Assembly: GCA_946406115.1 (NCBI GenBank)
Contig: OX291550.1
Coordinates: 6,500,803 to 6,564,802 of the forward strand
Length of the DNA: 64,000 nucleotides
Origin: Apoda limacodes
Taxonomy: Eukaryota > Arthropoda > Insecta > Lepidoptera > Limacodidae
Direction of reading: 5' to 3'
The notes below the pieces were generated by a model. The model worked only from the letters and a program-made list of their open reading frames with translations, had not been told where the DNA came from and did no database searches. Shown one piece after another: positions 1 to 11,375 of this stretch. Made by a program: the position numbers and the translations under genes. The stretch's first letter is position 1. Each line of letters begins with the position of its first letter.

Positions 1-1266
1 TGTTAATAAACAGTAAATATTTTTTTCATCTTACTCCCATGTCACGGTAGCGAAACGACCAAGCCTCGTATTTTGACTAAGGTGTAGAGTTTGTAAAGTT
101 AGGGCTTGTAGAGTTAGAAGCTTGGCTTTTCATGAGATCTGATAACTTTTTGACAGTGTGACCATATGGGTCTAGTCTTATTTTACATGAAAAGGTTTTT
201 GATGTGGTTTTACTTCTTTTTGTAAGTTGCTTATGACAATTGTGTTTTTTTTTGTTAATAAAGTGTTCACATTATTAAAAACTATATTCGCATAAGTCTA
301 TTGGTTTACTATGTCATAAAATTTTTGAGTCCGCCCTCTGATTTAGCTTATTACGTTTTTAATTCTTACAACAACCGGAGCCTTCACCATTGTGATTTCC
401 CTTTTGTAAATACTTGTCACCACATTTTAAATTTTTCACAAAGTACATAAGTATAGTAATATTATTCGTATAATATAAGTGCAATAATGTAAGTAATATT
501 CTGAAACCTGACAAAAGCCCTATTTACATTTTTATATCCAAATTTAAGGATGCTTAAAGGGATGCTTTTTTCAAAACCTGCAACTCGTATTTTTTAATTT
601 GTAATAAGAAGTCTGTGTACTTTTATAATTTTCATATCTCAAGCATGAACTTCCATCTCCTAATTTAAAGGGTCGGGGGTGATTTATTAAAAATCCTTAC
701 GTATTTTATTATTTAAAAGAAGAGTCCCTATAGCAATTTTCAGACCTCAAGCATTAAATTTGCGAAAGTCTCATACAAACTACCATCCCATAGTTTAAAG
801 GGTTAAGGGGTAAAAGTTTTTTATTTCGAATTTTTTTGTTGTTTGTGTACTATTACTAGCTTACGTACTAAACTTTAGCTTTCTAGGACTTCAAGAAGTA
901 GCATAAGAATTATAATGATCATCAGTGAAAGAGTAACGAAATCGGGGTTAAAAATATATCAATAAAATTTAAAGTATAAAAACTATGCAATTGAAACTTT
1001 ATATATTTAATAAGTCCACTTTTGACATCATATCCTGAGAATTTTGTTTAAAAAATAATCCGAACCCAAGTTATGAGGGTTCAAAAAACGACAAAGCGCT
1101 TCGAGAAAAGATAGGTAGTGCCCTTGCGCTTCGCTTGGCTCGTACTTATTTATGTACGTACTTACTGCTCATTACTAGTTAAGTACACCTGACATGTGAC
1201 AAGGAACACATTTTGTGAGCGGCCGGAATATAGTCAATAGATTGGTAGGTGGGTACATAAAAGATG
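1..1266. other. cry1 intron or flank, no exon recognised
   Basis: AT-rich sequence to the left edge. Neither strand shows a stretch that continues the cryptochrome protein, so this is probably intron. I see only repeat-like phrases such as 'cttgcgcttcgcttggctcg' near 1120. Confidence 0.6.
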
Positions 1267-1272
1267 TTTTAC

Positions 1273-1368
1273 CTCCTTACAGAGAGACATCCGAAGCGTA
1301 GAGCTGGGCTCAGTGAGATCGGGGGACCGAGTAAGTCAGGGCTCCCATGGGTTGGCAAGTATGACCCT
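1273..1368 (-). CDS. cry1: cry1 exon 6 (last exon inside the window)
   Basis: Acceptor TTATTTATTTCAG; the first base completes the split Arg codon. Reads [16 protein letters not shown] then [13 protein letters not shown], the conserved start of the helical FAD-binding domain. Two donors are possible. GTAAGG after 1281 ends the exon at ..GCLS; GTAAAA after 1273 adds V-R and two bases and better fits the family block GCLSVR. The next exon was not seen in 1-1266. Confidence 0.9.
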
Positions 1369-4300
1369 CTGAAATAAATAACACAATCGGATATTTTAAC
1401 GTACGCAAATGGTGTCAACGTGACCACATTACAATCGTCTTGTCTGTTAGCATATTAACCGATAACTGCCAACTAAACAAGCATCTTTTCAACATCGGCA
1501 TTACCGACAACCCCTATGCAGAGGCTGCATGGAAGTCTAGGATACACCATTAGTGTGGTGGTAAAAAAGGATCGGAGGAGGTTGTTTGATGGAGACGGCT
1601 CCGAAATGCTCGTTAAAAAAAGCCTACGCTCAGCAACGGTCATAAGTCAGGTTTATGATGACACGATAGATAGTGTGATATGTTACCTGCGGAAGGTCTC
1701 TAACTCGACCGCCAACCGCTGTTTGACCTGTCTGAGGGCCGCAGTCTCGCCGCCGACCCACCGTATCATCCGAATGTCCTCGTGCTCCAGGAAAACTCCC
1801 AGGTCTTCTGGCTTCGGTGTCTAAATAAAATAATAATATAAGAACATGTCTTTCTTTTGTGACAAATAGAAGATAGGAATTTTAGCTTAGCATCTATTCC
1901 TCAAGAATTACTGTACTGTTTAACCGAGTCCGTCATAGTTTCCTGAGCGAATAAATTTGTCTATGTAATGTGTTCTGTTGTGTAGTTTTACACATTTGGT
2001 GAAAAATCCTGGGATTCACAAATTATATACAAACTTTTATGTCTCTGTAGAAGGACAGAAACTGTCCTGTACAAAGTGTCTAGAGGTAATCAACTAGATT
2101 ATAAACAGTTCTATAAAGAGTCAAATCTAACTTTCTTCACAGGCGGCTCTGTGTCGTCTGTAATTAATCTCTTCCTGCAAACTTTTCTAGGTCATTCGTT
2201 CATCTGGCCATACAATGCGTTATTGTCTGCCCATGGCAATGTTATCACCAGCAACTGTAAGTTAAAATTACCTTAGAGAAAATGACGAACTCTTGATAGA
2301 AGCACTCCGGGAGAGTTCCAAACTCGACACCCCTGAGGTTGACGTCTTTGACTGGTCGCGGTGGATCTCCCAGGATCGCCACTGTATGCTGCAAAAAAAA
2401 ATTCCATCATCTTTATATACCTAATCGACGGTTCGTCTTTTAATATCTAATATAACTAACACAATAGGTATAATTGTTTTAAGTTATTAACAAAATTACT
2501 TATATTAACAAGAGTACCTGGAAGACCGAGCTCTGCTCGTTTTTTTCTAATAACGCCATCTATTGTTAAGTAGCTTTAGTGTTGCTGTGTCGGTAAAAAT
2601 AATAGTATTACTACTCGCCAATGGATTTCAGGACGAGTCATATAATTACGTTTATCATTGCCTGAAAACGCAGATAAAACGCGGTTTTCTAAAATTGAAA
2701 CCTAGCTAGATCGATCATATATATGTATATATTTTTTAATACTACTATATAGGCAAAAGTTGTATTTTTTGCAGAAGCACAACCCTATCCAAATTTAAAG
2801 TTGCATCCAAATTTCCGAGATACGCAAATATATATGAATTTATATATACAAGAATTTTTCGTTTAAATATATGTATAAAAACAAAAATATCCAAAAAAAA
2901 AATTACACCACGTTGTAAAAGCTTTAGCATGATAAAACTGTAGGATGCATATTAAGTGGATTGAAGTTAAGATGTTCTATGAATAAATCAAAATCTGAGA
3001 AAAGCCTAAAAGCTAAAAGCCGCGGATATTAAGACAGCTCGTCGTCGCTATTAAAAACACAAGGTAGATCTGATTGAACGGACAGACGGACGGACGGACA
3101 ATTCTTGGAAGTGTATAGTGCCGCTAGGGGCACTGTATGGCTTCCAGTTAAGAAGCGCAGTTTTTGAAGCATAATGTAGCGCTACCTAGTTTGCTCTGGT
3201 CTATGCATACTGGACTTCTTTTAACCTTACCCCTGATGGTCGGAGAACAGAATTTTGCCTTATCCATGACCCGGTCTATAAGTAAGAGCTGCGTTTTGTT
3301 GACGGCATTGAGAGCTATGACATCGCATAGGCATTAAAATCGTTCTGTTCACCAAATGTAAACAAACAATATAGCCGTTCACTATTTTCTCGCATCCACT
3401 GCTCTACCTCCCCAGCATGTGCAGCCAATGCATTGAATGCGGTCCGTAAGTGACGTCATAGCGCATTTATTTTTGGTCAACAGACCAATCGAATGTGGGC
3501 AAAGACAGCATTGAGCGCATTCAATGCGTAAAATGCTTTTAAACAAAATGCCCCTAAGCTGAAAGATGTTCATCATTTCTCGTATATACTATTGGGTGTT
3601 TGCAGACAATTGACTAATTTTTGAGACTTAAACAACTGTAGCGACAGTGAAGGACAAAGAATACTTGTATACCGATCTAGAGTTCACAAGGGAATAGATT
3701 TTTTTGCAGCTGGGTATTGTTGCAACGGGTGCAAAAAGCACCCAGAAGGTGCAGCTAGACGGACAGAATATAATATACAATACTTATATCAGCATTACCT
3801 GTAGGAATCCTAATATCCGAAATCTGCGCGGATGTGTACCTATGACTTGGTATGGTTTACAATACTTTTAATTGTCGCGTGTCAGGCGTAGATTGCTAGT
3901 ACGTGCTGTTCGCTGCTTGACCCGTATAAAATCAAGGACAAATCTCAATGCAGCAAACTATCCTCAACACTCAACTAAGTTAAACAAAGTAAAAGTGACT
4001 TTAAAAACAAGGTATGAAAGATAAATAAAACGATGAAATTATTTTTCCTTCTTCATATACTCTCCCTTGAGCTTAGTGCAATTATTAGATCGCGAAACAA
4101 ATTTTTGTAAACCATTCAAACATATATTTTATCTTTGCCCTGAAAATGAGCTTAAATTGCCACCTTCACCTACAGTCCCTAAATTTGGAGATCCTGACCT
4201 ACTTCTTTTGCTTTATCCACACACCTGATAACTTTCTTACACGTTCAACATTTAAGGGTTCTCTTGCACTCACATTTCCTAAATACCGACCTATTTTAAT

Positions 4301-6793
4301 CGAATCTACCTTTTGTTGATTTGTCAGTCCGTGCTTTAATCGCAGAGGGGAACAATAGTGACGCACTATTACAAACGTTGTTATGAGAAACAACTGGCAA
4401 CGCAGCGGGTTGCGGCAACGTGCGATTAATTTCCACCTGCGATAGTGTATTTGATTGTACGTTCACCGCGCCATATAGCTCTCCTCGGCTATTCTTAGCT
4501 TAATTATTGGTGACTAGCACACGGCCGCGAATGCTTATTCCCGTTCTTTACAGAACCTTTAGCTTTTCTAAATAAAATATGGCCTATAAAAGGACATATA
4601 AAACTTTTTATCCCGATTGCGAGTTGTCAAGGGAATAGATTTTTTGCTAGATGATGTAACTACTTGGAAGGAATACTACTATTCGTTCACGTCGAACAGA
4701 GCAACGGAATGACACCATTTTAGCACGGAGATTTGGAGGGACAGAGAATAACAAACTTAAATTTTTTATCCCGGCACTTTCAGGAATAACATTGCTTACG
4801 AGCGAAGCCGCGAGCAAAAGCTAGTTATTATTATAAAATGTCCAAAAAAAAATAAAACATTTTTTTGTTTTAGAAGTAAAACAGTACTTATACCATGATG
4901 GTGTAAGTATAGAAAAGTTATTTAATAGCAGGAGGCAAGAATTCAATAAACTAAGAGCGTTTTGTCGGTCGCATTCCATAGTCCACTATTATCAAAGGTA
5001 CTCACGAGAATCGTCATATCGACATACTACTCCTAACTCGTGGCACTCACAGAAGATTGAAGGTTTTACCTAGAAGTAGCATCTCGATATATCACCTAAG
5101 TATAGGGTGACATGATGAGATTTCATGATAAAAGTAGGTATTCATCTTCCTTCGCGTTCAGGGAATATCGAAGGTACTCACAAGAAACATCTGGTAGGTG
5201 AGAGGCGGGATGCCCCCGTTGGCTTTAATAACGGAGTCCGGCTCCCAGAGCGTGTGCGAAACATGCTCCTGACATGTCACTCCCACCTCGCGGCACGTAC
5301 GCTGGACACTCTCGTCGCGAGCACGCCACACAGGCTCGCAGTCTTGCTCGAAACACACCTTGCGAATACCTGACAAAAAACAACTAAGTATACCTACCAT
5401 GACCAGAAAAGAAGTCCCTTTTTAACTAATTTCAAATTCTGATCCCAATTATTCTGTTTTTTTTTGGATATTTGACACGATATCTCCTGATTGTGAACCG
5501 TTTTTTACATATATCGAATTTTCGGATTGGTCCTATTTTGAATTCTATCATTCGTAGCTACTTGAAGTCGATTGGAAAAAAATGCAGTAAAGATAGGTAA
5601 AAGTTTCGATTGGCATCCGATGGCAAGGCAAAGAAAACACGTGGCTTAATGTTCCGTCGACAACTTATATCTGATTTTGGGGTCTTAAATCTAGGTACTT
5701 ACCAAATTCTTCCCACAGCCGTCTAAATACAACGTCAGGTTTCCCCTTCATCATGATGAGCCTACCACCATATTGTTTGAATTGTTTATCCAGGTCGTCC
5801 AGAGCTTCAAGCAGGTAGCGCATACGGTTGTAGCCCACCAATTTAGTCCCTGTCCAAAATTAATAACGTTCAAAATTTCTATATTTCATTACAACTACAC
5901 TATAACACGGTTTGGTTAAGTTGTAAAACCTGTATCAGGAGGTCTCCGCTCTTTTTGTCCAGTTTACTCTTTTAACAGTCTTATTACACGGGCGTGGGGT
6001 CGATTTCCGCTTAGGACAACAATTTATATTTGTGTTTGTCTTGAGTCTGGGTGTTTCCTATGTATAATAAGTGTGTATTATTTACAATTATTTATTTAGA
6101 TTGGGAGTAGGCGGGGTTGTGTAATTTGTCCAAAATTATTATAATTTCAATGTACAATGTAGATTGTAGATGTGCAATGTACAAGATATTATTAAAGGAA
6201 ACATATTCTGTCGTTTGTTATCCTAACGCATACAGAGATTGGGAAGATGTAAATAACGCTGGCCTTTAATCTATGGGGGCGGAATGCAGCTGCAGAAATA
6301 TGCAGTTAATAACCTACTATTAGGTAAATTAGTAGACCATATCCACATTCAAGCGTTTTACTGGTGAAACCCAACAGCGTAGGCCATTACCAACCATTAC
6401 GATAATGAGGACAAAGCACCACGGCTGAACCTGACATCAAGGACGGTTGCGGTGAATATTGCTGTGTCAACATCCCTATCGGCTCTTCATAGAGTGACCC
6501 TAAATTTCCCTATTCCACGATGCAACTCTGCAAATCTTCACTCTACATTCTTCATAACAATATGCAAAGTAAAGAGTTAACAACTGAAATACAACTTTTT
6601 AGAAAGATTGTTGGTGCGAAGAATTTGCAAGGAGCTTCGTGAAATAATGCCTACTGACTATACCTGCGGTCTCCCCATCGAATATGAATATAGGGAAGAA
6701 CGGAGCCTTTTTGTCTGCGAGAGCGCAATGTAGCGCCGGGTTGTCGTGCAAGCGCAGCCCGTGACGGAACCATAACACACTGCCGCCCAGCAT
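1273..6793 (-). CDS. cry1: Cryptochrome 1, N-terminal half (six exons, 3' part off the left edge)
   Basis: Blue-light photoreceptor of the circadian clock; a flavoprotein of the photolyase/cryptochrome family that in flies targets TIMELESS for degradation. Exons are 6793-6664, 5849-5703, 5369-5182, 2388-2272, 1820-1687 and 1368-1273 (or 1281). All joins have AG acceptors and GT donors, and intron phases 1, 1, 0, 0, 2 fit exactly, giving about 270 of the usual ~540 residues. Visible motifs are [14 protein letters not shown] near residue 10, [61 protein letters not shown], and [31 protein letters not shown] is CRY1-type; vertebrate-like CRY2 has WFRKG. ATG 6793-6791 is chosen because MLGG sits directly before the conserved strand; a TTATAG acceptor 12 bases upstream suggests a 5'UTR intron. 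The missing part should hold most of the FAD-binding domain and the C-terminal tail. No stops or frameshifts are seen in the exons. Confidence 0.93.
1687..1820 (-). CDS. cry1: cry1 exon 5
   Basis: Acceptor TTATTTTATTTAG, donor GTAACA. Phase 0 in, phase 2 out. Begins [10 protein letters not shown], contains [16 protein letters not shown] and ends ETFR-R, where the last Arg is split across the intron. The end of the linker leading into the FAD-binding domain. Confidence 0.93.
2272..2388 (-). CDS. cry1: cry1 exon 4
   Basis: Acceptor (T)8GCAG, donor GTAATT. Exactly 39 codons, phase 0 on both sides. Translation starts [16 protein letters not shown] and ends FVIFSK. The PPRPV motif continues directly from ..TYQMFL of exon 3. 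The preceding intron is about 2.8 kb and repeat-bearing. Confidence 0.92.
3330..3565 (+). repeat. Dispersed repeat A, copy 1 (cry1 intron)
   Basis: Contains 'cagcatgtgcagccaatgc', 'gcatttatttttggtcaac' and 'cattcaatgcgtaaa' in the same order as the copies at 36.65-36.98 kb (reverse) and 49.19-49.54 kb. About 240 bp in an intron of cry1. The family is not named; it looks like a non-autonomous DNA element. Confidence 0.7.
3620..4825. repeat. Interspersed repeat pieces in the cry1 intron
   Basis: Two related stretches, about 3650-3780 and 4600-4825, share the phrases 'caagggaatagatttttt' and a trailing 'cgaagccgcgagcaaaagctag'. The latter is the kind of LINE/SINE tail found very often in Lepidoptera. 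No coding frame remains in them. Confidence 0.5.
5182..5369 (-). CDS. cry1: cry1 exon 3
   Basis: Acceptor TTTTTTGTCAG, donor GTGAGT. Phase 1 in, phase 0 out. Contains [14 protein letters not shown] and [13 protein letters not shown], both hallmark cryptochrome/photolyase blocks. GC content is higher than in the surrounding introns, as expected of conserved coding sequence. Confidence 0.94.
5703..5849 (-). CDS. cry1: cry1 exon 2
   Basis: Acceptor TTTTGGACAG, donor GTAAGT. Enters in phase 1, completing the Gly codon from exon 1, and leaves in phase 1 (GAATTTG). The translation begins [16 protein letters not shown] and ends [11 protein letters not shown]. This is the helical segment after the first strands of the photolyase domain. 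Only 147 bp, so no long reading frame marks it. Confidence 0.93.
5975..6110 (+). repeat. tRNA-derived SINE fragment
   Basis: Matches the layout of the copy at 58.1-58.3 kb: a degenerate B box ('ggggtcgatttccgc') followed by 'gtctgggtgtttcctatgta' and an AT tail with 'gtgtattatttacaa'. It sits in cry1 intron 1. Confidence 0.55.
6664..6793 (-). CDS. cry1: cry1 exon 1 (start codon exon)
   Basis: Translates from ATG 6793-6791 to the first base of a Gly codon, ending ..FDGETA-G. The donor after 6664 reads GTATAG. It carries the first strand of the photolyase alpha/beta domain ([16 protein letters not shown]). An in-frame GTG precedes the ATG and could be mistaken for the start. Confidence 0.92.
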
Positions 6794-7149
6794 CACGACA
6801 GTTATCTATAACAATCAATCAACAATTCCCACACCATCTTCGATGTAATGATACATACAGATATAATAATGATGTATAATCTATAGGGTCATAGTATAAA
6901 GAATAATAATAGAAGATTATAACCGTACACAAATGCAGCGATAGAAATGGTGAATAGATGTTAGCCTTAAGGTAGTCCTCTTACTGGTACTATTGGAGTA
7001 TATTGTGCTGCTTACATAAAAAAAGAAGTAAGACTCATAAACGCTGAGCCGGTGTAAAAGAAAATAGGAAATAGTTTTAATAAATATCCAAAGTTTTAAA
7101 GTTAAATCTATGCCCTTTTTTATTTTCGTAATTTTAATTAGTGCCCTTT

Positions 7150-7330
7150 GTTATTTTCGTAATTATTATGAAGTCCCAGGAGGAGCTCATGGCCCGGTGA
7201 CATTCGTCTATTGGAAACAATATAGGAAATTAAGCGATGTCAGGCTTGGTCACTGCTAGGATGGGTGACCGCCCACTTTTCTAAACTCCTCCTTGTTTCG
7301 GAGTGCACATAAAATTGTCAGTCCTGAGAT
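7150..7330 (+). repeat. SINE with 5S rRNA-like head
   Basis: 7231-7274 reads like the internal promoter of 5S rRNA: 'aagcgatgtcaggcttggtc' followed by 'aggatgggtgaccgccc'. After it comes 'ttgtttcggagtgcac', the usual continuation in lepidopteran SINEs. It is not a 5S gene because the first half and the 3' stem are missing. Confidence 0.6.
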
Positions 7331-7369
7331 CAAAAGTTAAAAGTTAAGTACATATGTACCTCAAAAGGA

Positions 7370-7560
7370 AAAAGGGACCCTTATAGGATCACTTTGTTGT
7401 CCGTCTGTCTGTCATGATCCCTTTTCTCAGGTACGAGTAAATGTATCAAGTTGAAATTAATATCAAATACTAAGGTCCCTTGAAGCTGTACAAAACCAAG
7501 CTTCTAAGTCAACGCGATAAAAAAATAGGATTGAAATACTCCCATTTTTGTCTGTAAAGT
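7370..7560 (+). repeat. Dispersed repeat B, fragment
   Basis: Shares 'gttgtccgtctgtctgtc', 'gaaattaatatcaaatacta' and 'tcaacgcgataaaaaaat' with the copies at 10.14-10.47 kb and 37.02-37.57 kb. Non-coding dispersed repeat. Confidence 0.6.
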
Positions 7561-7855
7561 TTTTGTTTGATCCCAAAAATAATTATTTTGCGATTATAAA
7601 CTTATTTACAGTTGGTAAACTAACCGCGATCTATGTCGATATATTGGGACTACAGTTGTCCAACAGTAAAGTTAAGTTTGTCCCTCAATACAGTTTACCT
7701 TTACCTAACGTGACCATTTATTTTTTTTGACAGAGCGGGCCATCTGCGGAATTAAGTAATAAAAAAAAGTTAGGTATTATTGTTGTACAAGTCTTTTAAA
7801 TATAGAACATAGAATAACTTAAAATAATCAAAGCAAATAAGTAGTGACGTGAATT

Positions 7856-9089
7856 CTAGTTTGTATTTTTATATTTATCGGCTGAACAAATTTGTTTTAA
7901 AATATCGGGTCTTGTTTTTAGATAAGTGTGGAACTCAGTACATGATTGATTTATATTTATCTTCGTAATCAAAATAGCTTTTATTACTGCGACACTCAAC
8001 TGTGTTTTATCACTTGTCCATACTTTGTTCATATTGGTACGAAAGTGCTGGAATAATTCGACCCAACGATTTTCAGTAGAAACATTCTCGGCATTCCAGC
8101 CAGAGATCTTTTCATCTGTCACAAAGTTTAAAATAAGTGAAAACTCGTCAAAGACTTTCGTATCTTGGCTGCTGCTAATAAATCCTTGCGTAATTAGTAA
8201 ATCCAGCACTTTCTGTACCTCTTCCCACGTAGGCACTTTTGTTAAATTTGCCCATTCAAACACTTCTAGTTCTGTGTTAAATTGACACCGCTGCTCCAAG
8301 TATTCTTTGCTTGTTTTATAAAACTCAGCCGCCGTAGTTTTTACATTCTGCGGGTCAACTGCTGCTTCTTCTTCTGCCCTTTCTTGTATTTTTCCTAACA
8401 GGTTACGAACCATGTGGGGAAGGAAAATCGTATTCTCTTTTAGTGCCAGGTTATCTCGGAGACGATTAATTTCCTTGGCAGACTCTATAGCCGACACATT
8501 TTGCGCTTCGATTTTCAAAACAACTTCATGAAATGTCGCTGCTTGTGCGTGCAAAAAATATAACCACAATTCTGAGCTGGGATTTTCGAAAAACGTCTTT
8601 AAAATATTTGGGCATTTGTCGATACTCAGAAAATAGTTTTTCAAAGGCTGATACATTTTTATAACTCTCTCAAGCGCGGGCATTAACGCAAGCCACCTTG
8701 TTTTACTGTAGCCCAGCAGTTTGTGATATTCTGTCTCGGTAGAATTACAAAATTCTTTTAAAGCTTCTACTCGAACGCTATAGATATAGAAAAATGGGTA
8801 AATTTTCACTATGATGCATTCGAAGTCAACGGGAAGACAATCAGCTGCAGTTTTGATCGCGTTGTGGACTATGTGGGCTCCACATCCAATTCCAATAAGC
8901 TGTCTGCCGAGTGATTGGTTCAACTTTGAGCAAACATTATTAATTCCTTTCCTATTCTTTCCCCCGAAGTTGCAGTTCGTGTTATCTCCACAAAACGCAA
9001 CAATTTTTTTATTCAAGTTATTGAAAGATAATACTTCGTTCACATAATCGACAATAATATCCGATGTTTCGCCTGGCTGCTCCCGAAAC
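7856..9089 (-). mobile_element. hAT-family transposase, long open frame lacking both ends
   Basis: Open for about 410 codons: the listed 395-residue frame begins at a TTG at 9043, but the frame continues upstream in phase (..EQPGETSDIIVDYVN) to a TAG near 9092. The block CGDNTNCNFGG around residue 18 and CGAHIVHNAI around residue 54 are the typical hAT catalytic-core motifs. KLLGYSKTRWLALMPALERV and the C-terminal KTQLSVAVIKAILITKIN also match the DUF4371-like hAT group. There is no BED zinc finger or start methionine, and near residue 345 the frame jumps from WVELFQHFRTN to NKVWTSDKTQ, so the usual NAPVER-type part of the dimerisation region appears deleted. It lies 1 kb upstream of the cry1 start on the same strand. 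Most likely a decayed transposon; a domesticated gene is less likely. Confidence 0.85.
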
Positions 9090-9109
9090 TACAACATTAC
9101 TACGGGACC

Positions 9110-9255
9110 ATCTCGGAAGTCGGAAGTTAAATAAAAAATAATATTAAAAATCCGTCTATACATATACGATGGAGCTATGCCCGAACATACATAAAAAAAT
9201 ACAAACATCCGTTTGAATTGAAAACCTCCACCTTTTTTAAAGTCGGTTCAAAAAT
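9110..9255 (+). repeat. Repeat C fragment (accgcctcc/gaagtcggtt end)
   Basis: Contains 'cgatggagctatgcccgaac' and ends 'aaacctccaccttttttaaa' then 'gtcggtt'. The same end occurs at 23.38-23.53 kb and 58.97-59.12 kb, next to foldback-element sequence in both. Confidence 0.55.
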
Positions 9256-10139
9256 AAATTCATATCAAAATCAATTACCTGGTATCAAAATCAAAAACTT
9301 TCTGTTGCCGCCGGACGCTGGCCAGTCCAAATGATGAAATTATGCTGTTATCTACCTTTACTTTACTGTAAAGTGAAACAAACTCTATTTTATTGAGCAG
9401 CGGGCTCCCGTAACTCCCGTTAAACAATACGCTACTTTACGCGTATTCGCAACAACGACTACGACGCAGCTGCAAGTACAATCTGTATGCGATTACGCAC
9501 AGCAGTCGAAGCAACCAATCGCCCGCTAGCTTTCCGTCACAATGAGAAATATTACGAATGTACACCGCACACCGCACTTCTCCCCTGCCTATGCACGCCC
9601 ACACATTATAATCTACAGTAAAACAAAACGGTCAAGAGCGCGTCAGGCTTGGACTTATCACGGTTCCGTACAAAAACAATAATTAGTTAAAAGGCCAGGG
9701 GCCATTGTGAGTTTCTACCTACTATTTGTTTCTACTTACAATATTTGTTGAATAATCTGCAGTTTTTCTGTTAGGTATATATTTCTTTTTTCTAGTTTAT
9801 GGACAAACAGTTTCAATTCTAACGTCCGTTCCTCCTCGGATCGCATAGGATTCCAGAAATAAGTACCTCGAATTTTTGGAATTCAACTCTTAAGGAGAAG
9901 AAAACACTTAGCTCAATTTTCAAAGTTGCATGAAATTTTTTTTATAAATTTTTTGTGGGTTTTAAAGGCGGACGATGATTTTGCGAAATATTGAGGTTTA
10001 AAGTGCAATTTTTTGTTAGAGCCCAGTGTCCCAGCCCATATAGATACTGACTCTTTTCTGATTTAAATTTCAGTTAGTACGGTTACTACCGGAATGCTAA
10101 ACTACACGTAAACCGACACGCAGTTAGCCGGATTTTTCT
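9256..10139. other. No gene recognised
   Basis: 9300-9640 is richer in GC and could be the remaining 5' part of the hAT element on the minus strand, but I cannot read a protein in it. The rest is AT-rich with no visible motif. Confidence 0.4.
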
Positions 10140-10475
10140 AGTTGATTGGTACAGAGACCATATCTTATCACTTTATTGTCCACCTATCTGTGTCGATCTG
10201 TCTGTCAAGTTCCTTTTCTTAGGAACGTGTAAGGCATTACGTTAAAATTATTATCAAATACTAAGGTCTAAGGTCACTTCAAGCTGTAAAAAGTCAACCT
10301 TCTAAGGCGCAATTTTTGCCACAGTTTTTGGCATTCACAAATATATTAAAACCTATGGGATATACTTCCCGTAGACCTAGAATCATGAAATTTGGCAAGA
10401 AGCTGTTACACATTACAAATATACATTACATCACAAAAAATCCAAAAACTTCATAAGCCTGTGAGACTTGAGCTC
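10140..10475 (+). repeat. Dispersed repeat B, longer copy
   Basis: Shares 'cttttcttaggaacgtgtaa', 'tatcaaatactaaggtc', 'ttggcattcacaaatatatt' and 'gaatcatgaaatttggcaag' with the double copy at 37.02-37.57 kb and the fragment at 7.37 kb. Confidence 0.65.
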
Positions 10476-10684
10476 ATGATGGAAGAACTATCTATATATA
10501 ACAAATTTGTAGGGAACCCTCGGTGCGCTAGTTAGACTCGCAGTTGCCGGTTTATGAACACGGCAAGTCCTTTTGAAATACATTTTATTACGACTCTTCA
10601 ATAATAAAATTACAAATAATTACATCAATCATATTCACGAAGTATACAAAATGTTACGTATTTACTAATTTAAATCTTTAATAA

Positions 10685-11375
10685 AATCGGCGAAGTGCGA
10701 GTCGGACTCGCACACGAAGGGAAAAACGGCGAAAAAATCACGTTTGTGGTATGGGAGCCCCCCCTTAAATGTTTGTTTTATTTTAATTCAATTTATTTTT
10801 ATAGTGAATATATAACTAAATATTCTGTGAATATTTCAAGCGTCTACCTGTTTATAACTGTTTTCCTACTTTATATAAGTAACTTTTAATGGAATTTGTA
10901 CGAAATTTTCACTTTTACAAGTACATTTTTAACTTTGTCGACTATTAATCGTTAGCCTGTAAAGTGTACTTACCTGTGATAGTTTTCCTTTTAAATTCAT
11001 TATATGCACTACCAGCGTAATTTTTTTTTACATTTCCAAATACTTACTATAATTTCGCTGCGGAGGTAAGCTTAATGTTTCGCAAACGGAGCCCTAAATC
11101 AAAAAATGATCTTTGCATGACGCCAATGTTTTTGGAATTCCTATCCAACGATACCCCATACGATGGGGTTGACGAGAAAAAAAAATTACGTCCCAATTTC
11201 ACGTGTAGGGGAGGTACCCTAAAAAAAAATTTTCTCAAAGATTTTATTCTACCACTTTGTCGGCTTGATCAATGTGTATATCCCTGCCAAATTGCAGCTT
11301 TCTTGTATTTGTAGTTTTTGAACTAAGCCGCGGACTTAACTATAAGGGTACCTTGTTGACTGCAAAACCCTAACA
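10685..11375 (-). repeat. Dispersed repeat D (cgagtccgactcgc family), near full length
   Basis: Starts with 'gcgagtcggactcgcacacg' and 'aaaaacggcgaaaaaatcac', and ends near 'aactataagggtaccttgtt'. Related copies are at 20.42-20.70, 40.31-40.67 and 56.97-57.38 kb. Short reading frames inside it are not genes. Confidence 0.7.

Noticed and set aside
7225..7330. Possible 5S rRNA gene
   Set aside because: Only the internal promoter part matches and the sequence continues as a SINE.
8025..8285. Plus-strand ORFs at 8.03-8.29 and 8.81-9.05 kb
   Set aside because: Antisense shadows of the hAT transposase frame.
11047..11314. Overlapping ORFs on both strands at 11.05-11.31 kb
   Set aside because: They lie inside dispersed repeat D and mirror each other; no protein similarity.
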